Source: Pseudorhodobacter antarcticus
GTDB taxonomy: Bacteria; Pseudomonadota; Alphaproteobacteria; Rhodobacterales; Rhodobacteraceae
Direction of reading: 5' to 3'
Assembly (NCBI GenBank): GCA_945861995.1
Contig: CAMAWZ010000013.1
Coordinates: 1 to 17,306 of the forward strand
DNA length: 17,306 bases
The notes under the pieces were generated by a model that had not been told where the DNA came from, ran no database searches, and worked only from the letters and a program-made list of their open reading frames with translations. Positions 1 through 6,485 of the stretch are shown here, one piece after another (positions within the stretch are counted from its first letter, which is position 1; every line of letters begins with the position of its first letter). Both the position numbers and the translations under genes were made by a program.

Positions 1-847
1 CCTTCTTCTCGTGCGTGATGGTATCGCCAACGCGGGTGTCGCGCACCTGTTTGATGCTGGCGGTGAAAATGCCAATCTCGCCTGGCCCCAGTTCGGGAAT
101 ATCCACCATTTGGGGTTTTAGCACGGCGAGTTTATCAATGCCGTAGACGGCATTTGTTTGCATCATCCGCACGCGGTCGCCTTTTTTGACAACCCCGTCC
201 ATCACGCGGACCATCACGACCACGCCAAGATAGGGGTCATACCAGCTGTCAACCAGCATCGCCTTTAAGGGCGCGTCGCGGTCGCCTTTGGGGGCGGGCA
301 GGCGGGTGACGATGGCCTCTAGCACATCGGGAATCCCAAGGCCCGATTTGGCGGATATATGCACGGCGTCGGATGCATCCAGCCCGATTACATCTTCGAT
401 CTGCTGGGCCACGCGTTCGGGTTCGGCGGCAGGCAGATCGATTTTGTTCAGCACGGGCACAATTTCGTGGCCCGCGTCCAGCGCTTGGTAGACGTTGGCA
501 AGTGTCTGTGCTTCCACGCCCTGCGACGCATCCACCACCAAAAGGCTGCCTTCGACGGCGCGCATGGAACGCGACACCTCATAAGCAAAGTCCACATGGC
601 CGGGTGTGTCGATCAGGTTTAGAATATAGGTTTTGCCATCCTTGGCGGGATATTCGATGCGCACTGTGTTAGCTTTGATGGTGATACCGCGCTCTCGCTC
701 GATATCCATGCTGTCCAGCAACTGGGCCTTCATATCGCGGTCGGCGACAGTGCCCGTTGATTGGATCAGACGATCAGCCAAGGTGGATTTCCCGTGGTCA
801 ATATGCGCCACGATCGAAAAATTGCGGATGAGGTCAAGATTTGTCAT
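1..847 (-). CDS. lepA: Elongation factor 4 (LepA), N-terminal part, cut by window edge
   Basis: A translational GTPase that acts on the ribosome and is known to promote back-translocation or help ribosome assembly. The visible 282 residues start MTNLDLIRNFSIVAHIDHGK and contain all G-domain motifs: P-loop AHIDHGKS (14-21), switch I ERGIT, DTPGH, NKID and SAKSG. Domain II follows (LVDSWYDPYLGVV, then GEIGIFTASIK). IRNFSIVAHIDHGKSTLADRL is the family's usual opening, which fixes the start. An ATG 28 nt upstream is out of frame. The C-terminal domains lie beyond base 1. The gene diverges from pncB across 114 bp. I see no clear Shine-Dalgarno sequence directly before the start. The assignment is very secure. 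Confidence 0.97.
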   Translation of the reverse strand, partial: MTNLDLIRNFSIVAHIDHGKSTLADRLIQSTGTVADRDMKAQLLDSMDIERERGITIKANTVRIEYPAKDGKTYILNLIDTPGHVDFAYEVSRSMRAVEGSLLVVDASQGVEAQTLANVYQALDAGHEIVPVLNKIDLPAAEPERVAQQIEDVIGLDASDAVHISAKSGLGIPDVLEAIVTRLPAPKGDRDAPLKAMLVDSWYDPYLGVVVMVRVMDGVVKKGDRVRMMQTNAVYGIDKLAVLKPQMVDIPELGPGEIGIFTASIKQVRDTRVGDTITHEKK

Positions 848-910
848 GCGCGCGATATAGCGGGGATTGGCCCATGGGGGAAGGGGGTTGATCTGCGCCC
901 CGATCATAGC

Positions 911-939
911 TTGCGCATGGGCGCACGCTTTGGTCTAAC
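911..939 (+). promoter_or_regulatory. Weak candidate promoter for pncB
   Basis: In the lepA-pncB divergent gap, TTGCGC (911-916) and TCTAAC (934-939) lie 17 bp apart, about 22 bp before the pncB start. Each box matches the sigma-70 consensus only partly (3/6 and 4/6), so this is a suggestion based on position and spacing. Confidence 0.25.
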
Positions 940-961
940 ATCGCTCAAAAGGGAGGCGCAG

Positions 962-2254
962 ATGGTCGACATCGCCACACGGGTGCATAACCACAATTGG
1001 AAGATTGACCCGATTGTGCGATCCTTGATCGATACCGATTTTTACAAGCTGCTGATGTGCCAGTCGATTTTCCGCAATCGGCCTGGCACGACAGTGACCT
1101 TTAGCCTGATCAACCGCAGTTCAAGCCTGCGTCTTGCCGACTTGATCGACGAGGGCGAGTTGCGCGAACAGCTTGACCATGTGCGCAGCCTGTCGCTGCG
1201 GCGCGGGGAAAGCACATGGCTGCGGGGGAACACATTTTATGGCAAACGCCAGATGTTCCGCCCCGACTTTATGGAGTGGTTCGAAGGTCTGCACCTGCCT
1301 GACTACCATTTGGAAAAGCGCGATGGCCAGTATGAGCTGACTTTTCAGGGCAATTGGCCCGAAGTGATGCTGTGGGAAATCCCCGCGCTTTCGGTTCTGA
1401 TGGAACTGCGATCCCGCGCTGTCACCGCCAAGCAGGGCAAGTTTGAATTGCAGGTGCTGTATGCGCGCGGCATGACCCGCCTGTGGGAGAAGATCGACCG
1501 GTTGCGCGGCATCGAGGGTTTGCGCATTGCCGATTTTGGCACGCGGCGACGGCATTCTTACCTGTGGCAAGATTGGTGCGTTCAGGCGATGCAAGAGGGG
1601 CTGGGCGCGAAGTTTACAGGCACGTCCAACTGCCGCATCGCCATGCAGCGCGATATCGAAGCGATTGGCACCAACGCCCATGAACTGCCGATGGTTTATT
1701 CCGCGCTGACCGATACGGACGCCGAACTGGCCGAGGCCCCCTATCGGGTGCTGGCCGATTGGCAAGAAGAACATGACGGCAACCTGCGCATCATGCTGCC
1801 CGACACCTATGGCACGGCAGAGTTCCTTCAGCGCGCCCCCGATTGGCTGGCCAGTTGGACGGGCATTCGGATTGACAGCGGCGATCCCGCCACGGGCGCG
1901 GAAACAGCGATTAAATGGTGGAAGGAACGCGGCGAAGACCCCCGCGAAAAGCTGGTGATTTTCTCGGACGGGCTGGACGTGGACAAAATCATCGAGCTGC
2001 ACAAACAATTCTATGGCCGCGTGAAGGTGTCTTTTGGCTGGGGCACGATGCTGACCAACGATTTTCGTGGTCTTGCGGAAGGGGACGGCCTTGCCCCGTT
2101 TAGTTTGGTCTGCAAAGCGGTGTCCGCCAATGGTCGCCCCACGGTGAAACTGTCGGACAACCCGAAAAAGGCGATGGGGCCGAAGGATCAGATTGAGCGC
2201 TATAAGCGGGTGTTCGGCGTGGGCGATCAAGCAATGATCGACGTGGTGGTTTGA
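962..2254 (+). CDS. pncB: Nicotinate phosphoribosyltransferase
   Basis: Converts nicotinate, PRPP and ATP to nicotinate mononucleotide, the entry step of NAD salvage (Preiss-Handler pathway), in the cytoplasm. The protein is 430 residues, the normal bacterial PncB length. Recognisable blocks are SLIDTDFYKLLMCQSIF (21-37), FGTRRRHSY (192-200), GTSNCRIAM (220-228), TNAHE with the expected phosphorylatable histidine H240, RIDSGDP (303-309), FSDGLD (334-339) and GWGTMLTND (359-367). The start at 962 is chosen because a good ribosome-binding site (gggaggcg) sits just before it. The same frame is open back to 761, but that stretch overlaps lepA antisense and adds no family sequence. The gene stands alone; no other NAD gene is adjacent. 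Confidence 0.96.
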   Translation: MVDIATRVHNHNWKIDPIVRSLIDTDFYKLLMCQSIFRNRPGTTVTFSLINRSSSLRLADLIDEGELREQLDHVRSLSLRRGESTWLRGNTFYGKRQMFRPDFMEWFEGLHLPDYHLEKRDGQYELTFQGNWPEVMLWEIPALSVLMELRSRAVTAKQGKFELQVLYARGMTRLWEKIDRLRGIEGLRIADFGTRRRHSYLWQDWCVQAMQEGLGAKFTGTSNCRIAMQRDIEAIGTNAHELPMVYSALTDTDAELAEAPYRVLADWQEEHDGNLRIMLPDTYGTAEFLQRAPDWLASWTGIRIDSGDPATGAETAIKWWKERGEDPREKLVIFSDGLDVDKIIELHKQFYGRVKVSFGWGTMLTNDFRGLAEGDGLAPFSLVCKAVSANGRPTVKLSDNPKKAMGPKDQIERYKRVFGVGDQAMIDVVV

Positions 2255-2279
2255 CGGCCGAATTTGAGGCGGCCGAATT
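2255..2279. repeat. Short direct repeat just after the pncB stop
   Basis: CGGCCGAATT occurs at 2255-2264 and again at 2270-2279, immediately after the pncB stop codon (2252-2254). It marks the border between GC-rich pncB and the AT-rich islet. It may be a chance duplication or a trace of insertion. Confidence 0.5.
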
Positions 2280-2446
2280 ATTGGCTATCTGGATAGCGCT
2301 GCTGGACGCTAAAAGGCTAGGATATGGCGCAAAAGATTAGAAATCATGTATCTTTTATAATTTAGACACATATCCTTAACAATGGATTTCCGAATCAAAA
2401 GCAGGATACATTCTGTCAGAATTAGTTCATAAAATCACATTCAGAT

Positions 2447-2479
2447 ACTTCTTTTCCTATTTCCTATACGAAAGGAAGT
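2447..2479. repeat. Inverted repeat in the leader of the ParA-like gene
   Basis: ACTTCTTTTC (2447-2456) and GAAAGGAAGT (2470-2479) pair over 10 bp, with one G-U position, around a 13-nt loop. The structure ends 72 nt before the 2552 start. It could be an operator or an RNA hairpin in the leader; there is no T-run after it, so an intrinsic terminator is unlikely. Confidence 0.35.
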
Positions 2480-2551
2480 GTCAGCTAGACTTCACTTAGA
2501 TTTCGACTCCGAATATGTAATTAACCATATTTTAAGCAAGGAGCTGGAACA

Positions 2552-3331
2552 ATGGTAACGCGCATTTGTTGTGCACACGCAGGCGGCCAAGGCAAAACGA
2601 CTGTCACACAGGCGTTGTTTATGGCAGGTCTTGACGCTGGATACGAGCTTTCGCTTGCCTCAGCGGATTTTATTGACGAATCGGGCCACTCGAAACTGGG
2701 TCGTATGTTCGCTGGCAAGGTCACCGAACTGGGTACGGGCCCATCCGTGTCATTGGCCAAAGAATCCAGCGACCTAAGCGCAAACGTGCGCTATTGGGAT
2801 CCACTGGGTGACATCCTGCTGAAGGGCAATGTCATCGTTGATCTTGGGGCAAACGTTGTCGACCAAATCCTGAACTGGGGCACCATTCGCCGCGCTGGCC
2901 AGATGTTGGCATCGCGGGCCGCACCACAGATCGACGTTTTCTTGGTGTGTAAGGCAGAGCGCCGCGCGATCGACGATATGTCCGATCTGATTGCACGCTT
3001 TGGCAACCACGAAAGCCTGCCAGTACGCAAGATCTTCGTCGTGCTGAACGAATCTGCTGGCTCGTTTGATGGCTTGGACATCCGCAAAAGCGTCATCAAG
3101 ACCCCCGTCAAAGCAGAAGTCGATTTCATCCACTTGCCACGCTGCAACTCGGAACTTTGGCTGCCGATGGAACAGCGTTATGTTTCGGTCAAAAGCGCAC
3201 TAGAACTGGGCGAAGCAAAAACCGCCGAAGCGCTTGGCGTGGATATGTGGAGCGTGTTTTCCGGGATCGACGATCTGAAATCTTGGTACGACGCGCTGAA
3301 AGTTGAATTTAGACGCGTGGACGCGATCTAA
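2552..3331 (+). CDS. ParA/MinD-like P-loop ATPase with variant Walker A
   Basis: 259 residues, predicted soluble. Near the N-terminus, after a short hydrophobic strand, is HAGGQGKTTV (9-18). It has the layout of the deviant Walker A of the ParA/MinD/SIMIBI class (KGGxGKT), but the signature lysine is alanine (A10), while the catalytic-loop K15 is kept. NVIVDLGAN (93-101) looks like the Walker B strand, with D97. DVFLVCKAERRAIDDM (128-143) and KIFVVLNES (160-168) match later core strands of the fold. The start has a strong aaggag site and the gene ends in a double stop (TAATAA). A terminator follows, so it may be transcribed alone. ParA-like proteins position DNA or protein complexes; plasmid StbB/TraL-type proteins have similarly altered P-loops. 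No specific role can be assigned. Confidence 0.75.
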   Translation: MVTRICCAHAGGQGKTTVTQALFMAGLDAGYELSLASADFIDESGHSKLGRMFAGKVTELGTGPSVSLAKESSDLSANVRYWDPLGDILLKGNVIVDLGANVVDQILNWGTIRRAGQMLASRAAPQIDVFLVCKAERRAIDDMSDLIARFGNHESLPVRKIFVVLNESAGSFDGLDIRKSVIKTPVKAEVDFIHLPRCNSELWLPMEQRYVSVKSALELGEAKTAEALGVDMWSVFSGIDDLKSWYDALKVEFRRVDAI

Positions 3332-3344
3332 TAAACGCAAAGAC

Positions 3345-3371
3345 CGCGCCACATTGATCTGATGTGGCGCG
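3345..3371 (+). terminator. Rho-independent-like terminator after the ParA-like gene
   Basis: A perfect 10-bp stem, CGCGCCACAT (3345-3354) with ATGTGGCGCG (3362-3371), and a 7-nt loop, starts 11 nt after the tandem stop codons. The following run is short (TTT at 3372-3374), so termination may be partial, allowing some read-through to the gene at 3604. Confidence 0.7.
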
Positions 3372-3422
3372 TTTAAGCCGCGAATAATGTGATTGTTTTA
3401 GTTAGAGAAATTAGAGAGTACT

Positions 3423-3611
3423 GTGCAAATAAAGATTTCTGCAGGGCGCGAGTGCCTCTATGCGCATGGTACGGTAAAGATAATGTCGACACTTAAAATC
3501 CCATCATTTGGCCCCAAGGCAAAGCTTAATTTTGCGACGACTTCTTTGCGCTTTTTTCAATGGAACCTAAGTTTGGTTTCCGCAATCAGGGGGCGGGCAC
3601 GGCATGTCTAA
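3423..3611 (+). CDS. Doubtful small ORF upstream of the 513-residue gene
   Basis: A 62-codon frame opening with GTG (or 42 codons from the ATG at 3483) ends at 3611, overlapping the start of the next gene by 8 nt. No domain or strong ribosome-binding site is visible. The C-terminal half (SLRFFQWNLSLVSAIRGRAR) is basic and amphipathic. It could be a short coupling leader for the downstream gene, or simply a chance open frame in a 272-bp gap. Nothing else supports it. Confidence 0.15.
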   Translation: MQIKISAGRECLYAHGTVKIMSTLKIPSFGPKAKLNFATTSLRFFQWNLSLVSAIRGRARHV

Positions 3612-5145
3612 GATAGACGTAGAAGATATGACGCTTGCCAGATGGATCATTCTGGTCGGTCAAGATGGTATTTCGTTGCTTGAAAAGGGCCGAAATGACA
3701 GATTTGACGTTATCGTGGCCTACCGTTGGGGGCCGCTGAATGCTACGTCGCTGATCCAAAAAATGATGTCCATTGTTCCAACAGCAGAAGTCTGCGATGT
3801 GGTTTTGGATGACCATGTCACGCGCGTTTCCTATTCGGATCCTGGTGTCATCCTGTCCAGTTCCAGTGTGACGGAAGATTGCGGTCGGATTGCCGTACAT
3901 TTCTTTGACCTTCTCAAACACCGCGCCTGCCGATTGGAAAGTGAAAGATCCGATCTTGAAGAATTGGTCGAGGCTTTTTCCCCGTTCTTCAGTCGGATCA
4001 GGCGCTTTGTTCTGCGCAGCCCGACACAGGATTTCCGCTATATGGTTTCTGTCGACACGGCTGCGATCATCAAAAAACCTTATGCTTGGTTTGGTGAGAT
4101 TAGAACGGCTTTGTCCACTGTACTGGTAAATCGTCCTATCGCTGGCGTGAATTTGAAAGTTCCCGTCGCGGCGCAGTGGGTTGAAGCACCCGTGCAAATG
4201 GCTGCCCCTGTGGCTCCTGTCGTATCTGCCCCTGTGCCGCCCGTCGTTGTGCCCCCCGTACCTGTGCCGCCCGTCGTGACTGCCCAAGCGCCAAAGGATG
4301 TGGCCGTCGCCACAAGCCGCCCGACAACGGCTGAAATCGTAAATCTGCGCCCTGCTCCAGTTGCTGCACCTGCTCCAGTCGCTGCACCTGCTCCTGTTGC
4401 TACACCTGCTCCAGTCGCTGCATCTGCGCCTGTTGTTGATACATCGACATCAACGCGGGGCAGCAAAGGCAAATTAACCTTTATCTTTTCCGCCAGTGAC
4501 GACCCCGTGATCGCGCTTTTGGCGGCGGGTGTTGTATGGTCATTGCCAAAGGAAGCGGGTGAGGCAGCCCCAGTAACTGTTACCGAAATTGGGGTGTATC
4601 GCAAAAAACTAAGCAGCCCGTTTCGCAAACTTATTGGCGTAAGCGCGCATCAAGAAACTGACACCCTGCCGATCCCAACTGATAAGTTAGAGCGTTTGAT
4701 CCAAGACATTTCCGCCTATACAAACCAGCCCGGCGATCATGTTTTGTTTTTTGGCGATGAAATGTTATCGACCGATGTGCTGGTCCATATCAGCCGCTTT
4801 TTGCAAGACACCGCGGTGCGATATCAGATCATCGTTTGCAATGATTCGGTCGCGCGTTCGCCGAAGTTGATGGGTTTTGAGACCGTGTTTGATGGTCTTG
4901 CACGCAAATCTTGGATCTATCTTGACGGCCCAGATGTACGCCGTGCCCCTTTGCGAACCCATTTGCCGCACTGGAAAACCTTCAAGACACCGCGTTTAGA
5001 TGACGCCATTTTGAAGAAGATTATGGAGGGCGAGTTTCGCGTTGTTGAAAAACCGCGATCGTCCAAAACAAATCTATCCCCCTCTCAGGCCAGCGCATAC
5101 AGGCATTGGCTGGAAGAATTCGGCGCTTGTATTTCGCAAAGTTAG
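3604..5145 (+). CDS. Uncharacterised two-domain protein with Pro/Ala/Val linker
   Basis: 513 residues; I do not recognise the family. An N-terminal domain (about 1-185) opens with RWIILVGQDGISLLEKG and is rich in predicted beta strands. A low-complexity linker (about 187-280) has two parts: VPPVVVPPVPVPPVV (211-225) and a six-residue repeat of the PAPVAA type (250-273). The C-terminal domain (about 288-513) starts with GKLTFIFSASDDPVIALLAAG and contains HVLFFGDEMLS (379-389) and YQIIVCNDSVA (407-417), which suggests an alpha/beta Rossmann-like fold. No signal peptide or membrane segment is visible, so it is probably cytoplasmic. An in-frame stop at 3568-3570 limits the start; the site before the ATG (gggggcggg) is a poor ribosome-binding site, and M9 (3628) is an alternative. 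It follows the ParA-like gene on the same strand after a terminator and shares its lower GC. A partnership with that ATPase is inference only. Confidence 0.8.
   Translation: MSKIDVEDMTLARWIILVGQDGISLLEKGRNDRFDVIVAYRWGPLNATSLIQKMMSIVPTAEVCDVVLDDHVTRVSYSDPGVILSSSSVTEDCGRIAVHFFDLLKHRACRLESERSDLEELVEAFSPFFSRIRRFVLRSPTQDFRYMVSVDTAAIIKKPYAWFGEIRTALSTVLVNRPIAGVNLKVPVAAQWVEAPVQMAAPVAPVVSAPVPPVVVPPVPVPPVVTAQAPKDVAVATSRPTTAEIVNLRPAPVAAPAPVAAPAPVATPAPVAASAPVVDTSTSTRGSKGKLTFIFSASDDPVIALLAAGVVWSLPKEAGEAAPVTVTEIGVYRKKLSSPFRKLIGVSAHQETDTLPIPTDKLERLIQDISAYTNQPGDHVLFFGDEMLSTDVLVHISRFLQDTAVRYQIIVCNDSVARSPKLMGFETVFDGLARKSWIYLDGPDVRRAPLRTHLPHWKTFKTPRLDDAILKKIMEGEFRVVEKPRSSKTNLSPSQASAYRHWLEEFGACISQS
4351..4440 (+). 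repeat. 18-bp tandem repeats encoding the PAPVAA linker
   Basis: Units start at 4351, 4369, 4387, 4405 and 4423. The first four are near-identical (consensus cctgctccagtcgctgca) and the fifth is degenerate. They encode PAPVAA, PAPVAA, PAPVAT, PAPVAA and SAPVVD. An 18-bp unit keeps frame, so copy number could vary between strains and change linker length without breaking the protein. Confidence 0.9.
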
Positions 5146-5174
5146 GCGCATTTTGGGGCCGCAGTTTCAGGGCC

Positions 5175-5600
5175 CTAGGGCTCGTCTGTGGTGCCAGCGC
5201 TTCTATTAGCCTTAATCACACTGCGCGTTTTCTTTTCCTGTAACCTGCGCAACTGGCTGCCATAGGTGGGTTTGGTTGCCACCCTTGGCTTTGGCTTAAC
5301 CAACGCCTGTTGGATCAAATCCACCAGCCTTTCGCGGGCAATCTCGCGGTTGCGGGCTTGGCTGCGGGTTTCATCCACTTGCAGCACGATTGCGCCTTCA
5401 TTCGTCCAGCGCCGCCCTGCCAGCCGTTGCAGCCGCGCCTTGACCGATGCCGCCAGCGCGGGGCAACGTTCGGCCTCGAACCGCAGTTCCACCGCCGTAG
5501 ACACCTTGTTTACATTCTGCCCACCCGGCCCCGAGGCGCGCATAAAGCTTTCGCTCAGCTCCCAGTCAGCGATGGAAATGGTGTCATTGATGCGCAACAT
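5175..5600 (-). CDS. arfB: Alternative ribosome-rescue factor B (peptidyl-tRNA hydrolase)
   Basis: Releases the nascent chain from ribosomes stalled on mRNA without a stop codon, hydrolysing peptidyl-tRNA in the P site. The 141 residues match the ArfB/YaeJ size. SGPGGQNVNKVSTAVELRF carries the catalytic GGQ (26-28) and the conserved release-factor context. ETRSQARNRE (77-86) is the second family block. The C-terminal tail (about 104-134) is Lys/Arg-rich, as needed to probe the empty mRNA channel. The short length excludes RF1/RF2. The start at 5600 gives the family-like N-terminus; the frame extends 14 codons upstream, but that would run into the terminator at 5633-5658. It converges with the 3604-5145 gene, 29 bp away. 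Confidence 0.93.
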   Translation of the reverse strand: MLRINDTISIADWELSESFMRASGPGGQNVNKVSTAVELRFEAERCPALAASVKARLQRLAGRRWTNEGAIVLQVDETRSQARNREIARERLVDLIQQALVKPKPRVATKPTYGSQLRRLQEKKTRSVIKANRSAGTTDEP

Positions 5601-5632
5601 GGCTGCAAGATACCCCTGCCGCCCAAAAGAAG

Positions 5633-5658
5633 AAAGGGCCACCGTTGGGCGACCCTTT
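5633..5658 (-). terminator. Intrinsic terminator upstream of arfB
   Basis: Read on the minus strand, AAAGGGTCGCC and GGTGGCCCTTT form an 11-bp stem with two G-U pairs around a CAAC loop, followed by the T-rich CTTCTTTT. It ends the transcript coming from yhhQ and the small frame at 5729-5785, and lies 33 nt before the arfB start, so arfB likely needs read-through or its own promoter. Confidence 0.75.
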
Positions 5659-5728
5659 CCGAGATCTTAGGAGATGGGGAGGTTAGGTTCCTGCCCAATC
5701 TGAGAAACGTTCGTCCAAGAGGTTGCTC

Positions 5729-5785
5729 TTAGAAAACACACCCCACGACTGTCCCAACACCACTCTCCAATATCACTCTAGACAC
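5729..5785 (-). CDS. Possible 18-residue peptide with very strong Shine-Dalgarno
   Basis: A GTG-initiated frame of 18 codons plus TAA encodes MSRVILESGVGTVVGCVF. GGAGG (5797-5793 read on the minus strand) sits 7 nt before the GTG, the ideal spacing, and the complementarity to the 16S tail runs much further (separate entry). The peptide has no run of one amino acid typical of attenuation leaders. It follows yhhQ by 71 nt and is followed by about 70 nt of C/U-rich RNA and a terminator. Function unknown. It may instead be part of a small RNA in which the ribosome-binding sequence is the active element. Confidence 0.4.
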   Translation of the reverse strand: MSRVILESGVGTVVGCVF

Positions 5786-5801
5786 TGGATCACCTCCTTT
5801 C
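5785..5801 (-). promoter_or_regulatory. Extended anti-anti-Shine-Dalgarno sequence (17 nt)
   Basis: The plus strand reads CTGGATCACCTCCTTTC, identical to the 3' end of 16S rRNA of this group of bacteria as I know it. RNA read from the minus strand (GAAAGGAGGTGATCCAG) can therefore pair with the entire 16S tail, not just the usual 4-6 nt. It is the ribosome-binding region of the 18-codon frame. Confidence 0.7.
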
Positions 5802-5856
5802 AAAATGGTTGCCGATACGGGTAAGGTGACACATATTTTGTGTTTGTCAAAAGTTT

Positions 5857-6477
5857 TTACGCAACATTTGTCACATATTTTGCAATCGCCAGTCGAAATG
5901 GCAAAAGCGCACACAGATCGACCAAGATTTTGACCGCAAAATCAGCCACCGCCAGCGACACCCACAGCGGCACGGTTGGCCCGACGCCCAAAAGGGGCAC
6001 CGCATCCAGCGCCCATGCGACATCGGTGCTGGGCGATACCCAGATAAAGGCTGCCGAAAAAGCCAAGGTAAAGAACACTGCCGTATCCAAGGCGCTGCCG
6101 AAGAACGTTGAAATCAGCGGCGCGCGCCACCATGCCGCGCCGCGCAGGCGGTTGAATACGGCAATGTCCAAAAACTGGCCCAAGAAAAACGCGGTCGCAC
6201 TGGCAATGGCCACGCGGATGGTGACCAGCGGGCCAAATTCGCCTGATATTTGCGTGCCAATCGCGCTGGCACACAGCCCCACAACAAGGCCCACCAGCAC
6301 CACACGCCGCGCCGCGCTTGGCCCATAAAATCGGTTGACCAAATCGGTCACCAAAAACGCCAGCGGATAGCTGAACGCGCCCCATGTCAGCCAGTGACCG
6401 ATGGGAAATTGCACCAAAATGTTGGATGCCAAAACGATTAAAGCCATGGCAACGGCGCCAAGCATAAGGTGTTTCAT
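5857..6477 (-). CDS. yhhQ: Queuosine precursor transporter, YhhQ family
   Basis: An inner-membrane carrier that takes up queuosine precursors (preQ0/preQ1) for modification of tRNA wobble guanine. The 206 residues form about six hydrophobic helices, the first in MLGAVAMALIVLASNILVQF. Family-typical stretches are WGAFSYPLAFLVTDLVNRFYG, GEFGPLVTIRVAIASATAFF and SALDTAVFFTLAFSAAFI. The frame runs upstream to 6570, but the start at 6477 gives the canonical short N-terminus and lies just after GGAA (6487-6484). The preceding leader folds as a preQ1-I riboswitch, which supports both the start and the substrate. It is 89 bp downstream of the phytase-like gene on the same strand. Confidence 0.93.
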   Translation of the reverse strand: MKHLMLGAVAMALIVLASNILVQFPIGHWLTWGAFSYPLAFLVTDLVNRFYGPSAARRVVLVGLVVGLCASAIGTQISGEFGPLVTIRVAIASATAFFLGQFLDIAVFNRLRGAAWWRAPLISTFFGSALDTAVFFTLAFSAAFIWVSPSTDVAWALDAVPLLGVGPTVPLWVSLAVADFAVKILVDLCALLPFRLAIAKYVTNVA

Positions 6478-6485
6478 GATATTTT

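Larger units (their letters stand above)
2255..2551. other. AT-rich intergenic region upstream of the ParA-like gene
   Basis: These 297 bp hold no convincing gene. From about 2330 onward the composition drops to roughly one third GC by eye, far below the flanking genes. It contains a short direct repeat just after pncB, a perfect TATAAT at 2356-2361 without a matching -35 box, a tandem ttcctat pair at 2455-2467 and an inverted repeat at 2447-2479. The 3' end carries a strong ribosome-binding site (aaggag) 8 nt before the 2552 start. It probably contains the promoter and control region for the islet genes. Confidence 0.6.

Noticed and set aside
761..961. Upstream extension of the pncB frame by 67 codons
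   Set aside because: It overlaps lepA antisense, lacks family sequence, and a good ribosome-binding site sits directly before the 962 ATG.
1121..2230. Long 369-codon minus-strand frame inside pncB
   Set aside because: It is the antisense of a gene with clear PncB motifs; the translation shows no domain and is His/Gln/Arg-rich as expected for a shadow in GC-rich DNA.
2284..2297. Hairpin GCTAT-CTGG-ATAGC as pncB terminator
   Set aside because: Short 5-bp stem and no T-run after it.
5146..5174. Possible shared terminator between the 513-residue gene and arfB
   Set aside because: Only a weak GGGGCC/GGCCCT pairing with a 10-nt loop is present and no T-run on either strand.
5784..5801. Fragment of a 16S rRNA gene
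   Set aside because: Only the last 17 nt match; the bases upstream do not continue into the conserved GAACCTGCGG end, so it is better read as a ribosome-binding sequence on the opposite strand.
5831..5881. Duplicate CACATATTTTG, one copy in the yhhQ end and one just beyond
   Set aside because: Eleven bases in AT-rich sequence, one copy inside coding DNA; too short to support a mobile element or operator.
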